A stretch of 64,000 bases of DNA from Micromonospora sp. WMMD1120 (lineage in GTDB: Bacteria; Actinomycetota; Actinomycetes; Mycobacteriales; Micromonosporaceae), in NCBI RefSeq assembly GCF_029626235.1, contig NZ_JARUBO010000005.1:4746001-4810000 (forward strand), given 5' to 3'. Each line of letters starts with the position of its first letter. The stretch's first letter is position 1. A program made the position numbers and the translations under genes. Positions 16,842 through 25,700 of this stretch are shown here, piece by piece. The notes beneath the pieces are model-generated. The model made no database searches, was not told the origin of the DNA, and worked only from the letters and a program-made list of their open reading frames with translations.

Positions 16842-18228
16842 CGTCGTCTTCATCGGTCCGAGCCTGCCGGTCGAGGAGGTCGGCCGGTTGCTGCCCGACG
16901 CGGTGGTGCTGCCGCCGGTAGCGCACGGTGACCTGCTCCGTCTGGACGTCGGCCCCGGCGACCGGGTCCTCGTCATCGACGGCTTCTTCCTCCAGCACCC
17001 GCCGGTGCGGCACCGGGAGATCCTCGACCTGCTCGACCGTGGCGTGACGGTGGCCGGCGCGGCCAGCATGGGCGCGCTGCGCGCCGCCGAGCTGTGGCAG
17101 TTCGGGATGCGCGGCGTGGGCGAGGTGTTCCAGCTCTACCGCGACGGGGTGGTCACCGGCGACGACGAGGTGGCGGTGGTGCACGGGCCCGCCGAGGAGG
17201 GCCACCGGACGCTGAGTGAGCCGCTGGTCAACATCCGGGTCGCGCTGCGCCGGGCCGTGGCCGCCGGCGTGCTCGCCGACACCGAGGCCGTCCTCCTGCT
17301 GGACATCGCGCGGGACCTTCCCTTCCGGCGGCGGTCCTACCGCGCGCTGGAGCGCACCGCGCCGCCCGCCGCCACGGCCGTGGTGGACCGGTTCCTCGCC
17401 TGGCACCGGCGCAACCCCACGGACGCCAAGGGCGCCGACGCGCGACTGCTGCTGTCGATGGCGGCGGACAACGCGCCCGAGCTGTGCCCGACGCACGGCG
17501 GCGACCAACCGATCGACAATCTGCACACCCGCTTCCTGGACAGTTGGCGTGCCCGCTTCGCCGGTCAGTCGGCCGGCGCGCACTGGGTGAGCGACCGGGA
17601 GGCCGCCGGGGTGCTGATGCTGCTGCATCCCGACGAGCCGGCCTGGCACCGGCGCGAGGTCCTGGCCGGGGTCGCCGGCGTCGACAGCGCCGACCCGACC
17701 GTCGAGGAACGCGCCCACCAGGCCGCCCGCGAACGGGGACTCGGCGCCGCCCCGCCGGGCGGGTGGGACTGGCTGACCGACCGGGAGAGAACCCTCGACG
17801 ACCGCGAGGCGCTGCTGCGGATGGTGGTGCGGGCGTTCGGCACCACACCGCACCGCAGCCTGGCGTTGTGGATGGTCGCGGCGCCGCTGCGCACGCCCGA
17901 ACTGCTCGCCGCGGCGCGGCAGGTCGCGGCCACCGCCGCGGCGCTGAACGAGGCGCTGCCCCGGACCACCGGCCACCGCCGCCCGGGTGGCCGGCTGCAC
18001 TTCCGCACCGAGGTCGTCGACGCCTGTTTCGCCGCCCTGTGGAGCTGCGACACCGGCGAGCTGGAGGCGGCCGCCTGGGACCGGGGATTCGTCGACCTGA
18101 CGGCGTTCCGGTACGCCGCCGAACCGCTGGTGGCGTACCTCAAGACCTTCGGCGCTCCGCGGCTGCCGCAGGTGGCGACACCCCCGCTGGACATCATCCC
18201 GGCCGGCCCGCCGGCCCGGGTCGGCTGA
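16834..18228 (+). CDS. TfuA-domain protein, partner of the preceding YcaO
   Basis: 464-residue protein. Residues 1-150 are a TfuA domain, recognisable by GAASMGALRAAELWQFGMRG and the following EVFQLYRDGVV. In known systems TfuA proteins work with YcaO to deliver or activate sulfur for thioamides. About 310 further residues form an Arg/Ala-rich, largely helical extension without motifs I can name; this may be the leader-recognition or sulfur-handling part. The GTG start overlaps the YcaO stop by 8 bp, indicating coupled translation. The radical SAM gene starts 11 bp later. Confidence 0.9.
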   Translation: MTDVVFIGPSLPVEEVGRLLPDAVVLPPVAHGDLLRLDVGPGDRVLVIDGFFLQHPPVRHREILDLLDRGVTVAGAASMGALRAAELWQFGMRGVGEVFQLYRDGVVTGDDEVAVVHGPAEEGHRTLSEPLVNIRVALRRAVAAGVLADTEAVLLLDIARDLPFRRRSYRALERTAPPAATAVVDRFLAWHRRNPTDAKGADARLLLSMAADNAPELCPTHGGDQPIDNLHTRFLDSWRARFAGQSAGAHWVSDREAAGVLMLLHPDEPAWHRREVLAGVAGVDSADPTVEERAHQAARERGLGAAPPGGWDWLTDRERTLDDREALLRMVVRAFGTTPHRSLALWMVAAPLRTPELLAAARQVAATAAALNEALPRTTGHRRPGGRLHFRTEVVDACFAALWSCDTGELEAAAWDRGFVDLTAFRYAAEPLVAYLKTFGAPRLPQVATPPLDIIPAGPPARVG

Positions 18229-18238
18229 GGAGGAGTCG

Positions 18239-20365
18239 ATGAGCGGCACCGTCAAGGCGGCACTGATCTACCCCCCGCTGACCGATCCCACCTCGGGATA
18301 CCACTCGCTGAACTACCTCGACTCGTACGCCCGCGCGCAGGGGCACCGGCCGGCGGAGATCATCGACGCCAACATCGAGGCGTTCCACCACTCGTACACC
18401 CCGTCGGCGTACGAGTGGCTGCGGCGGGAGCTGTCCCGGCTCACCACCGACGACCTCAGCGGCCCGGACGCGCTGATGGCCCGGGCGAACCTGCTCAACC
18501 TGCCCGAACCAGACCCGGAGCGGCTGCGCCGGTCGATCGGGGTGTTGCAGGACCCCACCCTGTTCTACGACTACCGGCACTACCAGGACGCCGTCGAGGG
18601 CGTCATCTCCTGGATGGACGCGCTCGGCGCGGTCGGGTTCCCCGGGCAGTTCCACGCCGGCTTCCGGCTGCACCCACCGCCGATGATCTCGATCGGCTCG
18701 GTCGCCGCGCTCACCGACGAGACGCTGCTCGGCCGGCTCAACCGACCGTTCCAGCCGTACTACGAGGACGTGCTGATCCCGCGCCTCGTCGCCGGCGGCA
18801 ACCAGGTGATCGGCATCAGCGTCACCTACCAGTGGCAACTGCCGTTCGCGCTCTGGATCGCCCGACTCGTCCGGCGGGCCTGCCCGGACGCCTTCCTGAT
18901 CGCCGGCGGCACCGAGATCTCCGACGTCTGGAAGTGCGCCAGCAGACCCGAGTACGTCTTCCAGGTGCTCGCCGACCTCGACGCGATAGTCGTCGGCGAG
19001 GGGGAGAGCGCGTACACCGAGATCCTGGACGCGGTGGCGGCCGGCACCCTGCCGGCCGGGCATCCCAACGTCCGCCTGCACCCGAAGTACGGTCGCCAGC
19101 GTCAGCTACCGCTGCGCTACGAGCGCCTGGCGCAGGTGCCCGTCCCGGACTTCTCCGGCCTGCCCTGGGATCTCTACCTCAGCCCGGAGCGGTTCGTCTA
19201 CTACTCGCCGACGCGCGGCTGCTACTGGAACAAGTGCACGTTCTGCGACTACGGCCTGAACACCGACGGCCCCACCAGCCCCTGGCGGCAGGACACCGTG
19301 GACAACATGATCGCCGACGTCACCGAGCTGTCGAGGTTCGCCAAGTTCATCTACTTCTCGGTGGACGTGCTCGCGCCCGCCACCATCCTGCGCTTCGCCG
19401 AGCGGGTCGTCGAACAGGGGTTGGACTTCCGCTGGGGCGCGGAGATCCGGCTGGAGAAGTACTGGTCCGACGAGCGCTGCGAGCTGTTACGACGCAGCGG
19501 CTGCGTGGCGGTGTCGGTCGGCTTCGAGTCCGGCAACCAGCGCATCCTCGACCTCATCGACAAGGGCACCAAGCCCGAGCAGGTGCGGCGCACGATGACC
19601 GCGATGACCAAGGCCAACATCGGCGTACAGATGATGGGCTTCACCGGCTTTCCCACCGAGACCCGCGAGGAGGCGCTGGACAGCATCACCTTCCTGCGGG
19701 ACAACCCGGACCTGTGGACCCTCGGCGGGCTCGGCGACTTCATGCTGACCCCGGGCGCCATCGTCGCCAAGGAGCCGGAGCGGTTCGGCATCACCAACGT
19801 GCGGCCCGTGGAGGGCTCCGACATCGTCCGGATGCTGAACTACGACGAGCCGGTCACCGAGGCGGCGCGGGACGAGGTCGCCAAGGCCAAGGCGAACCTC
19901 AACCCCGGGCACTTCCACCGACCGTGGCTGGGCAGCACCGACACCCCGCACACGTTCTTCTACCACGACCGCTACGGCACCGCCGTGCGCGGCGTGCTCG
20001 CCCACGACCGGGTACGCCACGACACCGACGACCAGACGCACTTCCTCGCCAACGGCACCTTCGTCGACCGCGACGACGAGCAGGTCTGGGAGGCGTACCG
20101 GCGGATCCGCTCGGACGAGCAGGACGGCGTCCCCGGCGAGCTACCGGCGGACCGGCACCTGTTCCGCCGCGCCGACGGCCTGGTCTTCGCGCTCAACCGC
20201 AGCAGCCGACTGTTCCTGGACCTCTTCCACGCGCCGCTCACCCTCGCCGAGGCCCAACGCCGGCTGTGGATCGTCGAACCGGCCGTCGCCGACCGGGTCT
20301 GGCGCACCTTCATCGGGCAGCGGCTGATCCGCCGCCACCAGCTCCCGGCCGAAGCGGGGCGATGA
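18239..20365 (+). CDS. Cobalamin-binding-type radical SAM enzyme
   Basis: 708-residue enzyme. The N-terminal 270 residues have the Rossmann-like layout of B12-binding radical SAM proteins (FLIAGGTEIS, then DAIVVGEGESAYTEILDAV), without a DxHxxG motif that I can see. The radical SAM core starts at TRGCYWNKCTFCDYG, with cluster cysteines C328, C333 and C336 spaced CX4CX2C rather than CX3CX2C. It continues through FSVDV, GAEIR and SVGFESGNQRILDLIDKG. About 150 C-terminal residues may bind the leader. Enzymes of this class methylate unactivated carbons in proteusins and other RiPPs. Here the Cys-free core of precursor 2 is the likely substrate. GAGGAGGAG precedes the ATG. The specific reaction is inference. 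Confidence 0.9.
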   Translation: MSGTVKAALIYPPLTDPTSGYHSLNYLDSYARAQGHRPAEIIDANIEAFHHSYTPSAYEWLRRELSRLTTDDLSGPDALMARANLLNLPEPDPERLRRSIGVLQDPTLFYDYRHYQDAVEGVISWMDALGAVGFPGQFHAGFRLHPPPMISIGSVAALTDETLLGRLNRPFQPYYEDVLIPRLVAGGNQVIGISVTYQWQLPFALWIARLVRRACPDAFLIAGGTEISDVWKCASRPEYVFQVLADLDAIVVGEGESAYTEILDAVAAGTLPAGHPNVRLHPKYGRQRQLPLRYERLAQVPVPDFSGLPWDLYLSPERFVYYSPTRGCYWNKCTFCDYGLNTDGPTSPWRQDTVDNMIADVTELSRFAKFIYFSVDVLAPATILRFAERVVEQGLDFRWGAEIRLEKYWSDERCELLRRSGCVAVSVGFESGNQRILDLIDKGTKPEQVRRTMTAMTKANIGVQMMGFTGFPTETREEALDSITFLRDNPDLWTLGGLGDFMLTPGAIVAKEPERFGITNVRPVEGSDIVRMLNYDEPVTEAARDEVAKAKANLNPGHFHRPWLGSTDTPHTFFYHDRYGTAVRGVLAHDRVRHDTDDQTHFLANGTFVDRDDEQVWEAYRRIRSDEQDGVPGELPADRHLFRRADGLVFALNRSSRLFLDLFHAPLTLAEAQRRLWIVEPAVADRVWRTFIGQRLIRRHQLPAEAGR

Positions 20366-20368
20366 CCC

Positions 20369-20409
20369 GACAGTGCCGCCGCCGCGACGACCGCGGCGGC
20401 GGCACTGTC
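20369..20409. terminator. Strong hairpin terminator closing the RiPP cluster
   Basis: Perfect 18-bp stem (20369-20386 and 20392-20409) with a 5-nt loop, starting 3 nt after the radical SAM stop and ending 16 bp before the stop of the convergent permease gene. It probably serves both strands and marks the right border of the peptide cluster. Confidence 0.85.
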
Positions 20410-20425
20410 GCCGGTGTTCCTCGCC

Positions 20426-22897
20426 CTACTCCCGTACCCCGATGTTCTCGATCGGTGGGGTGTCGAGCAGCCGCCGGACGGGCCACACGGTGGTTGCCAA
20501 CGCCAGCAGCGCCGCGCCGCCGAGCACCGCCACCGCACCGAGCGGTGGAATGTACGGGATGGGGCTGCCGGTCAGCCCGTTGACGATCGCGCTGAGGGTC
20601 AGCGCCGCGATCACCGCGCCGATCAGCACCGCGGTGCCGAGCAGCCCGGCCTGTTCGGCCTGGACCATCGCGCGAATCTGACGGCGGGTGACCCCGACCA
20701 GTTGCAGCGACGCCAACTCACGGCGGCGGGCCAGCGCGGCCATCACCATCGTGGTGGCCGCCGCCAGCGCCGCGTACCCCACCAGCACGCCGATCAGCAG
20801 ACGGTTCAGCCAGGCGCCGAGCGCCAGATCGGCGCCGACCAGGCGGGTCCGGGCCGCGGCGTCGAGCACCTCGGCGCCGGGCTGCCCGGCCGCCCAGGCG
20901 GCCAACGCGGCATCCGCCTCCGGCCGGGCGCTGACCAGGACCTCGTCGGCGGTGCCCGCGGCCGTGTGCCCGGCGACCGTCTCGGTGGCCAACGTGACGT
21001 CACCGAAGCCGAGGCCACGGCCGTAGATCGCGATGACGTCCAGGGTCACAGGGGTGCCGTCGCCCAGCCAGAGGTGCGCCTTGTCGCCGACGTCCCAGCC
21101 GGACGACGACGCCTGTGTCACGGACACGGCGACGGTACCGGCACGCAGGTCGGCCAGGTCGCCCTCGCGGACGGCGAGGTCCAGTGTCGAGCTGATCCCG
21201 GCCGGATCGACCGACTGCGCGCCGACCGGCTCGATGCCGCCGAGCATCCCCACCACCACCTGCGTACGGTGCACGGCGGTGGCGGCCCGCACCCCGGCCA
21301 ACTCGCTGATCTCCCGCGCGGCGTCCACCGGCAGCCCACCCGGAGCGACGACGACCCGCTCGGCGCGGGTTCCCGCGCTGCTCTGCGTGGTGGTCTGCCG
21401 CTCCAGGTTGGTCTGGAGGAACCAGACCGAGCCGCCGAACCCCACGGACAGCACGAGGGCGGTCAGGACCGTCGCCATGCCCCGCGCGTTGGCCCGCAGA
21501 TTGGCCGCGGCAAGGTAGCCGCTGACCCGCCAGATCCTCGGCAGCAACGGTGTGAGCAGACGGGCCGCGTACGCGTTGATCATCGGTGCCAGCAGTGCCA
21601 CCGCGATGACGAACAGGTACAGCATGCCGACCGCGCCGGCCAGTGCCCCGGTCGACCCGGCGGCGCCGAGCGTGACCGCCCCGGAGGTGCCGGCCCCCGC
21701 CAGCGTCAGCACGCCGGCGACCAGCCGCACCCGGCCGGTACGCCGAGGCTCGACGGCGATCTCGCCGAGCGCCTCGACCGGCTTGATCCCGGTGACCCGA
21801 CGTGCGGCCACCAGCGCGGCCAGCATGGCGACGAGGACCGCTGTGGCGACCGCGGCCGGCAGGGCGATCGGGCCGCCGGTCATCGGGAAGCTGGCCGGCA
21901 CGAACCCCCTGTCGACCAGCTCGCCGTGCACCCAGTGGGCCGCCAGGAGGCCGGCCGGGCCGCCGAGCGCGGCGCCGACCAGGGCCAGCAGAGCGGCCTC
22001 GGCGATCAGCATGCGGCGCACCTGCCCCGGCGTGGCCGCGACCGCGCGCAGCAACGCCAGGTCACGTCGACGGTGCCGGACGGACAGCCCGATGGTGCCG
22101 GCCACCACGAAGACGATCAGCAGGACGACGTACCCGCCGAAGGCCGATCCGGCCTCCACGAGCAACGTCCGGGCGGCCTGGTTCTCCGACTGCTCCACGT
22201 CTCCCCGGTCCTGCCCCGCGTACGTCGTGGCACCGGCCGCCGACGCGATAGCGCGTACCGCCCCGATGTCGGCGTCGGGCGTCATCCGCACTCCGATCGC
22301 CGTGACCCGGCCCGGGTGGGCGGACAACCGGGCGGCCTGCGCGTCGGTGAAGAACACCTCCGCGGCGCCGGTCTCGGCGGTCCCGCTCACCCGGTACGAC
22401 CGCCCGACGCCGCCGACGACCAGGTCGATGCGGTCACCGGGGACGACGCCGAGCCGGGTGTCGGCAAGCACCTCGTCGTCGGCCCGGGGCGCGACGCCCG
22501 CGGCGATGGGACGCCCGGTGAAGGAGTACGTGGCCCAGCCGTGACCGGTGGCGGCGGGGAAGCCGATCACCAGCCCGTCGTCGCCGGTGACGGCCGTGAC
22601 GCCCGGCACCTGGCGGATCCGGTCCACCAGCGCCGCGTCCACGGTGCCGCCCTCGGTCAGCGTGACGGTGCTCGTGGTGGTCTCGCCGTCGAACTCCCGG
22701 GACGTGTGGCTGAGTGTGTGGTTGGCGACGACCACGTCGGCCGTCGCCCAGAGCCGTGGCTCCGGTCGGAAACGCAGCCCGGACTCGATGAGGGTGCCCA
22801 ACGCCACCAGGATCAGCACGCCGACGACCAGGGCCAGCAGGGTCGCGACGACGGGGCCCGAGCGGTGCCGCAGCAGGCGGGCGGCGAAACCGGTCAT
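20426..22897 (-). CDS. FtsX/MacB-type ABC transporter permease
   Basis: 823-residue permease with the duplicated FtsX layout: an N-terminal helix, a large extracellular domain (residues 45-250), three helices with the RRRDLALLRAVAATPGQVRR segment, a second helix and extracellular region, and three C-terminal helices with RRRELASLQLVGVTRRQIRA. Its start overlaps the stop of the ATPase gene (ATGA), so the two form one transporter. Such transporters export or expel lipophilic compounds and antimicrobial peptides, and are often run by a two-component system like the one just upstream. A role in self-protection against the neighbouring RiPP is possible but unproven, since the two blocks are separated by a terminator and are convergent. 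Confidence 0.92.
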   Translation of the reverse strand: MTGFAARLLRHRSGPVVATLLALVVGVLILVALGTLIESGLRFRPEPRLWATADVVVANHTLSHTSREFDGETTTSTVTLTEGGTVDAALVDRIRQVPGVTAVTGDDGLVIGFPAATGHGWATYSFTGRPIAAGVAPRADDEVLADTRLGVVPGDRIDLVVGGVGRSYRVSGTAETGAAEVFFTDAQAARLSAHPGRVTAIGVRMTPDADIGAVRAIASAAGATTYAGQDRGDVEQSENQAARTLLVEAGSAFGGYVVLLIVFVVAGTIGLSVRHRRRDLALLRAVAATPGQVRRMLIAEAALLALVGAALGGPAGLLAAHWVHGELVDRGFVPASFPMTGGPIALPAAVATAVLVAMLAALVAARRVTGIKPVEALGEIAVEPRRTGRVRLVAGVLTLAGAGTSGAVTLGAAGSTGALAGAVGMLYLFVIAVALLAPMINAYAARLLTPLLPRIWRVSGYLAAANLRANARGMATVLTALVLSVGFGGSVWFLQTNLERQTTTQSSAGTRAERVVVAPGGLPVDAAREISELAGVRAATAVHRTQVVVGMLGGIEPVGAQSVDPAGISSTLDLAVREGDLADLRAGTVAVSVTQASSSGWDVGDKAHLWLGDGTPVTLDVIAIYGRGLGFGDVTLATETVAGHTAAGTADEVLVSARPEADAALAAWAAGQPGAEVLDAAARTRLVGADLALGAWLNRLLIGVLVGYAALAAATTMVMAALARRRELASLQLVGVTRRQIRAMVQAEQAGLLGTAVLIGAVIAALTLSAIVNGLTGSPIPYIPPLGAVAVLGGAALLALATTVWPVRRLLDTPPIENIGVRE

Positions 22898-23655
22898 CGC
22901 AGGGCCCGCCGATCCAGCGAGGCCAGGTACTCGGCGATACGGGTGGCGCCGAGCTGCGGAAGGTCGGCGACGATCGCGCCGTCGGCCAACACGAGCACGC
23001 GGTCCGCGTACGACGCGGCGACCGGGTCGTGGGTCACCATCACCACCGTCAGCCCGTGTTCGTCCACGACCGCGCGGAGCAGCGTCAGCACCTCCGCCGC
23101 GCTGCGGGAGTCGAGCGCGCCGGTGGGCTCGTCCGAGAAGATCACCTCCGGGCGGGTGGCCAGCGCCCGGGCGATCGCCACCCGCTGCTGCTGCCCGCCG
23201 GAGAGCGCCGCCGGCCGGTGGCGCAGGCGGTCGGTGAGCCCCACCCGCTCGATCACCTCGGTCAGCCAGGCCCGGTCCGGGAGGACGCCGGCCAGGCGCA
23301 GGGGCAGCACGATGTTCTCCTCGACGGTGAGCGCGCCGATCAGGTTGAACGCCTGGAACACGAACCCGATGCGGTCGCGCCGCAGCTCGGTCAGGCGGGT
23401 CTCGGACAGCCCGGACAGGTCCGTGCCGCCGATGACCACCCGACCGGTGCTGGGCCGGTCGAGACCGGCCGCCGTCTGGAGCAGCGTGCTCTTTCCGGAG
23501 CCCGAGGGCCCCATCACCGCGGTGAAGGTGCCACGCTCGAAGCCGACATCGATGCCGGCGAGCGCGGTCACCTGGTCGGGGCCGGCGTCGTACACGCGGG
23601 TGAGGTGTTCGACGCGTACCGCCGGTTGGTTGGTTTGTTCCGGATAGTCCGGCAT
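22894..23655 (-). CDS. ABC transporter ATP-binding protein (LolD/MacB-type)
   Basis: 253-residue ATPase. Walker A MGPSGSGKSTLLQ, signature LSGGQQQRVAIARAL, Walker B VIFSDEPTGALDSR and the H-loop VMVTHD are all intact. The ATG at 23655, giving MPDYPEQ, has AGAGAGG upstream and matches the family start. The 111 bp between this start and the response regulator stop contain a palindrome-like site (23754-23771), so the transporter may have its own regulated promoter. Confidence 0.95.
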   Translation of the reverse strand: MPDYPEQTNQPAVRVEHLTRVYDAGPDQVTALAGIDVGFERGTFTAVMGPSGSGKSTLLQTAAGLDRPSTGRVVIGGTDLSGLSETRLTELRRDRIGFVFQAFNLIGALTVEENIVLPLRLAGVLPDRAWLTEVIERVGLTDRLRHRPAALSGGQQQRVAIARALATRPEVIFSDEPTGALDSRSAAEVLTLLRAVVDEHGLTVVMVTHDPVAASYADRVLVLADGAIVADLPQLGATRIAEYLASLDRRALR

Positions 23656-23753
23656 CCTGGTGCCTCTCTCCGTGTCATCGGCAAGAACCGCGCGCACCAG
23701 AAACGCTATTGACCTGGGAGAACGGCGACCATCCCGCGGGCTGCCCGACTCGG

Positions 23754-23771
23754 GGTACAGCAGGCGCTACC
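23754..23771. promoter_or_regulatory. Imperfect palindrome related to the 25701-25718 site
   Basis: GGTACAG-CAGG-CGCTACC: the left arm is identical to, and the right arm matches 5 of 7 bases of, the perfect palindrome upstream of the kinase gene. It overlaps the end of the response regulator gene and lies about 100-115 bp before the ABC ATPase start. That is where a regulator of the transporter could bind. Confidence 0.4.
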
Positions 23772-24423
23772 GTCGCTCGCCGTTGAGGTAGCGCAGCACC
23801 GCGGTGACCCGCCGGTCGGTCTGGTCGTCCGGTGGAAGCCGGAGCTTCGAGAAGATGCTGCGGATGTGCTTGTGCACCGCGCCGTCGGTGACGAACAGCC
23901 GTTCGGCGATCGCGGTGTTGCCGAGCCCCTCGGCCATCAACCCCAGCACCTCGCGTTCGCGCGGTGACAGCTCGCCCAGCGCCGTGTCCGTGCGACGGTT
24001 GCGGGCGAGCAGTTGCGCCACCACCTCCGGGTCGATCACGCTGCCGCCGTCCGCGACGCGGTGCAGCGCGGTGAGGAACTCCTCGACCCGGCCCACCCGC
24101 TCCTTCAACAGGTAGCCGAGCCCGACGGCGCCGACCGAGAACAGCTCGGTGGCGAACGCCTGCTCCACGTACGCCGACAGGACCAGCACCGCGAGGCCGG
24201 GGCGCCGTCGCCGCGCCTCCACAGCGGCCACGATGCCCTCGTCGGTGTGGGTCGGCGGCATCCGCACGTCCACGATCGCGACGTCCGGCCCGTGCTCGTC
24301 CACGGCGACGAGGAACTCGCCAGGGGTCGCGGCGGTGGCCACCACGTCCAGATCCTCCGCCCGCAGCAGCAGCGCCAACCCCTCCCGCAGCAGCGGGTCG
24401 TCCTCGGCGATCACGATCCGCAC
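23767..24423 (-). CDS. NarL/FixJ-type response regulator
   Basis: 218-residue regulator. The receiver domain carries the acidic pair E7/D8/D9, phospho-acceptor D52 in VAIVDVRMPP and the conserved K in LLKERVG. A C-terminal LuxR-type helix-turn-helix follows (LSPREREVLGLMAEGLGN, then FVTDGAVHKHIRSIFSKL). The GTG at 24423 lies inside the kinase gene (13-bp overlap), so kinase and regulator are translationally coupled. It probably controls the downstream ABC transporter and, through the shared palindrome, its own operon. Confidence 0.94.
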   Translation of the reverse strand: MRIVIAEDDPLLREGLALLLRAEDLDVVATAATPGEFLVAVDEHGPDVAIVDVRMPPTHTDEGIVAAVEARRRRPGLAVLVLSAYVEQAFATELFSVGAVGLGYLLKERVGRVEEFLTALHRVADGGSVIDPEVVAQLLARNRRTDTALGELSPREREVLGLMAEGLGNTAIAERLFVTDGAVHKHIRSIFSKLRLPPDDQTDRRVTAVLRYLNGERR

Positions 24424-25637
24424 GGCAGTTCCACGTCCATTCTCGTCGGCCCGCCCGATGGGCTGGTCAGTGTCATCCGGCCGTCGTACGCCTCGACCCG
24501 TCGGCGGATGCCGGTGAGCCCTGAGCCCCGAGTCTCGTCGGCGGCGCCGCGCCCGTCGTCCTCGACGCTCACCAGCAGCCGGCCGCGTTCCCGGCGTACG
24601 GCCACGTCGACCTGGCTCGCGCCGCTGTGCCGGACGACGTTGGTCAGCGCCTCGGCCACCACGAAGTACGCGGTGGCCTCGACCGAGGCCGCACACCGTA
24701 CCGCCACGTCCACCTCGAGTCGGCAGGGCACCGAGCAACTGCCTGCCAGGCCCGCCAGCGCGCCGGCGAGGCCCCGGTCGTCGAGCACCGGCGGCAGGAT
24801 TCCGCGCACCACCGTACGCAGCTCACCGAGCGCCTGCTCCGCGGCGTCCTGTGCCCGCCCGAGGATCTCGTCGGCGCGGTCCGGATCGCGGCGCACCGCG
24901 CGCCGTGCGGCGCCCAGCAGCACGTTCAGCGCGACCAACCGGTTCTGGGTGCCGTCGTGCAGCGACCGTTCGATCCGGCGTAGTTCGACGGCGTGCGCGT
25001 CGAGCGCCGCGGCGCGGGTGGCGGTCAGCTCGGCCACCCGCAGCGACAGGTCGACACCCGGCGGTGGGGACAGCAGCCACCGGCTCGGCCAGGCCTGAAT
25101 CCGGGCCAGGACCGGACCGAACCAGATCGCGGCGGCCAGCCAGCCCACCCCGAGCAACCCGACCGCGAGCGCGTCGGGCAGGTCCTCGATGCGCCACCAG
25201 ACGATCGTCGGCGCGCCGGCGTCGGCGGGGATCAGCCGGTACCAGAGCGGGAACGTGACGTCCTGCACGGCGTAGATCGGCAGCGAGAGCCCCACCAGCC
25301 CGGTGATCAGGCCGATGACGGAGTACAGCGCGACCCAGCCGAGCTCCCGGCGCACGAAGGGATCTCGCGCCGCCGTCCGCAGCCCGGCTGGCGCCGGCCC
25401 CGGGGTGGGGATCGGGTCGCCCCAGCGGGACAGCCGGGCCCGCTCGCGGTCGGCCACGAAGCGCACCGCCCGCACCGCGCCGGGCGCCGCCAGCAGCCCC
25501 ACCCCGACCAGGCAGGCCACCGCGACGATCGCCGCCCAGAGCAGCGCGCCCAGCGCCAGCGTGGCGGTGCCCAGCCCGCCGACGAGGCGCTCCAGGGCCT
25601 CGACCGAGGCGCGCACCCGCCCCCGCACGTACGGCAT
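24411..25637 (-). CDS. Sensor histidine kinase, NarL-partner (HPK7) type
   Basis: 408-residue kinase. The N-terminal 200 residues hold about four membrane helices and resemble the putative sensor domain common in actinobacterial kinases. The phospho-acceptor is H227 in RIERSLHDGTQNRLVAL, the HisKA_3 signature. The ATP-binding HATPase domain follows with NVVRHSG and DDGRG. The ATG at 25637 has GGGGAGG upstream. No obvious ligand-binding extracellular domain is visible, so it probably senses a membrane-associated signal such as cell-envelope stress. Confidence 0.93.
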   Translation of the reverse strand: MPYVRGRVRASVEALERLVGGLGTATLALGALLWAAIVAVACLVGVGLLAAPGAVRAVRFVADRERARLSRWGDPIPTPGPAPAGLRTAARDPFVRRELGWVALYSVIGLITGLVGLSLPIYAVQDVTFPLWYRLIPADAGAPTIVWWRIEDLPDALAVGLLGVGWLAAAIWFGPVLARIQAWPSRWLLSPPPGVDLSLRVAELTATRAAALDAHAVELRRIERSLHDGTQNRLVALNVLLGAARRAVRRDPDRADEILGRAQDAAEQALGELRTVVRGILPPVLDDRGLAGALAGLAGSCSVPCRLEVDVAVRCAASVEATAYFVVAEALTNVVRHSGASQVDVAVRRERGRLLVSVEDDGRGAADETRGSGLTGIRRRVEAYDGRMTLTSPSGGPTRMDVELPCGS

Positions 25638-25700
25638 CGACCCACCTCCCCGGCCAACATAGGCCACCACCGGCGGCGGTCGGCAACGCTCGGCGCGGAA

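Noticed and set aside
20414..23647. A 1077-codon open frame on the + strand over the ABC transporter genes
   Set aside because: Antisense shadow of the permease and ATPase; no domain, no ribosome site, and it runs through the terminator region.
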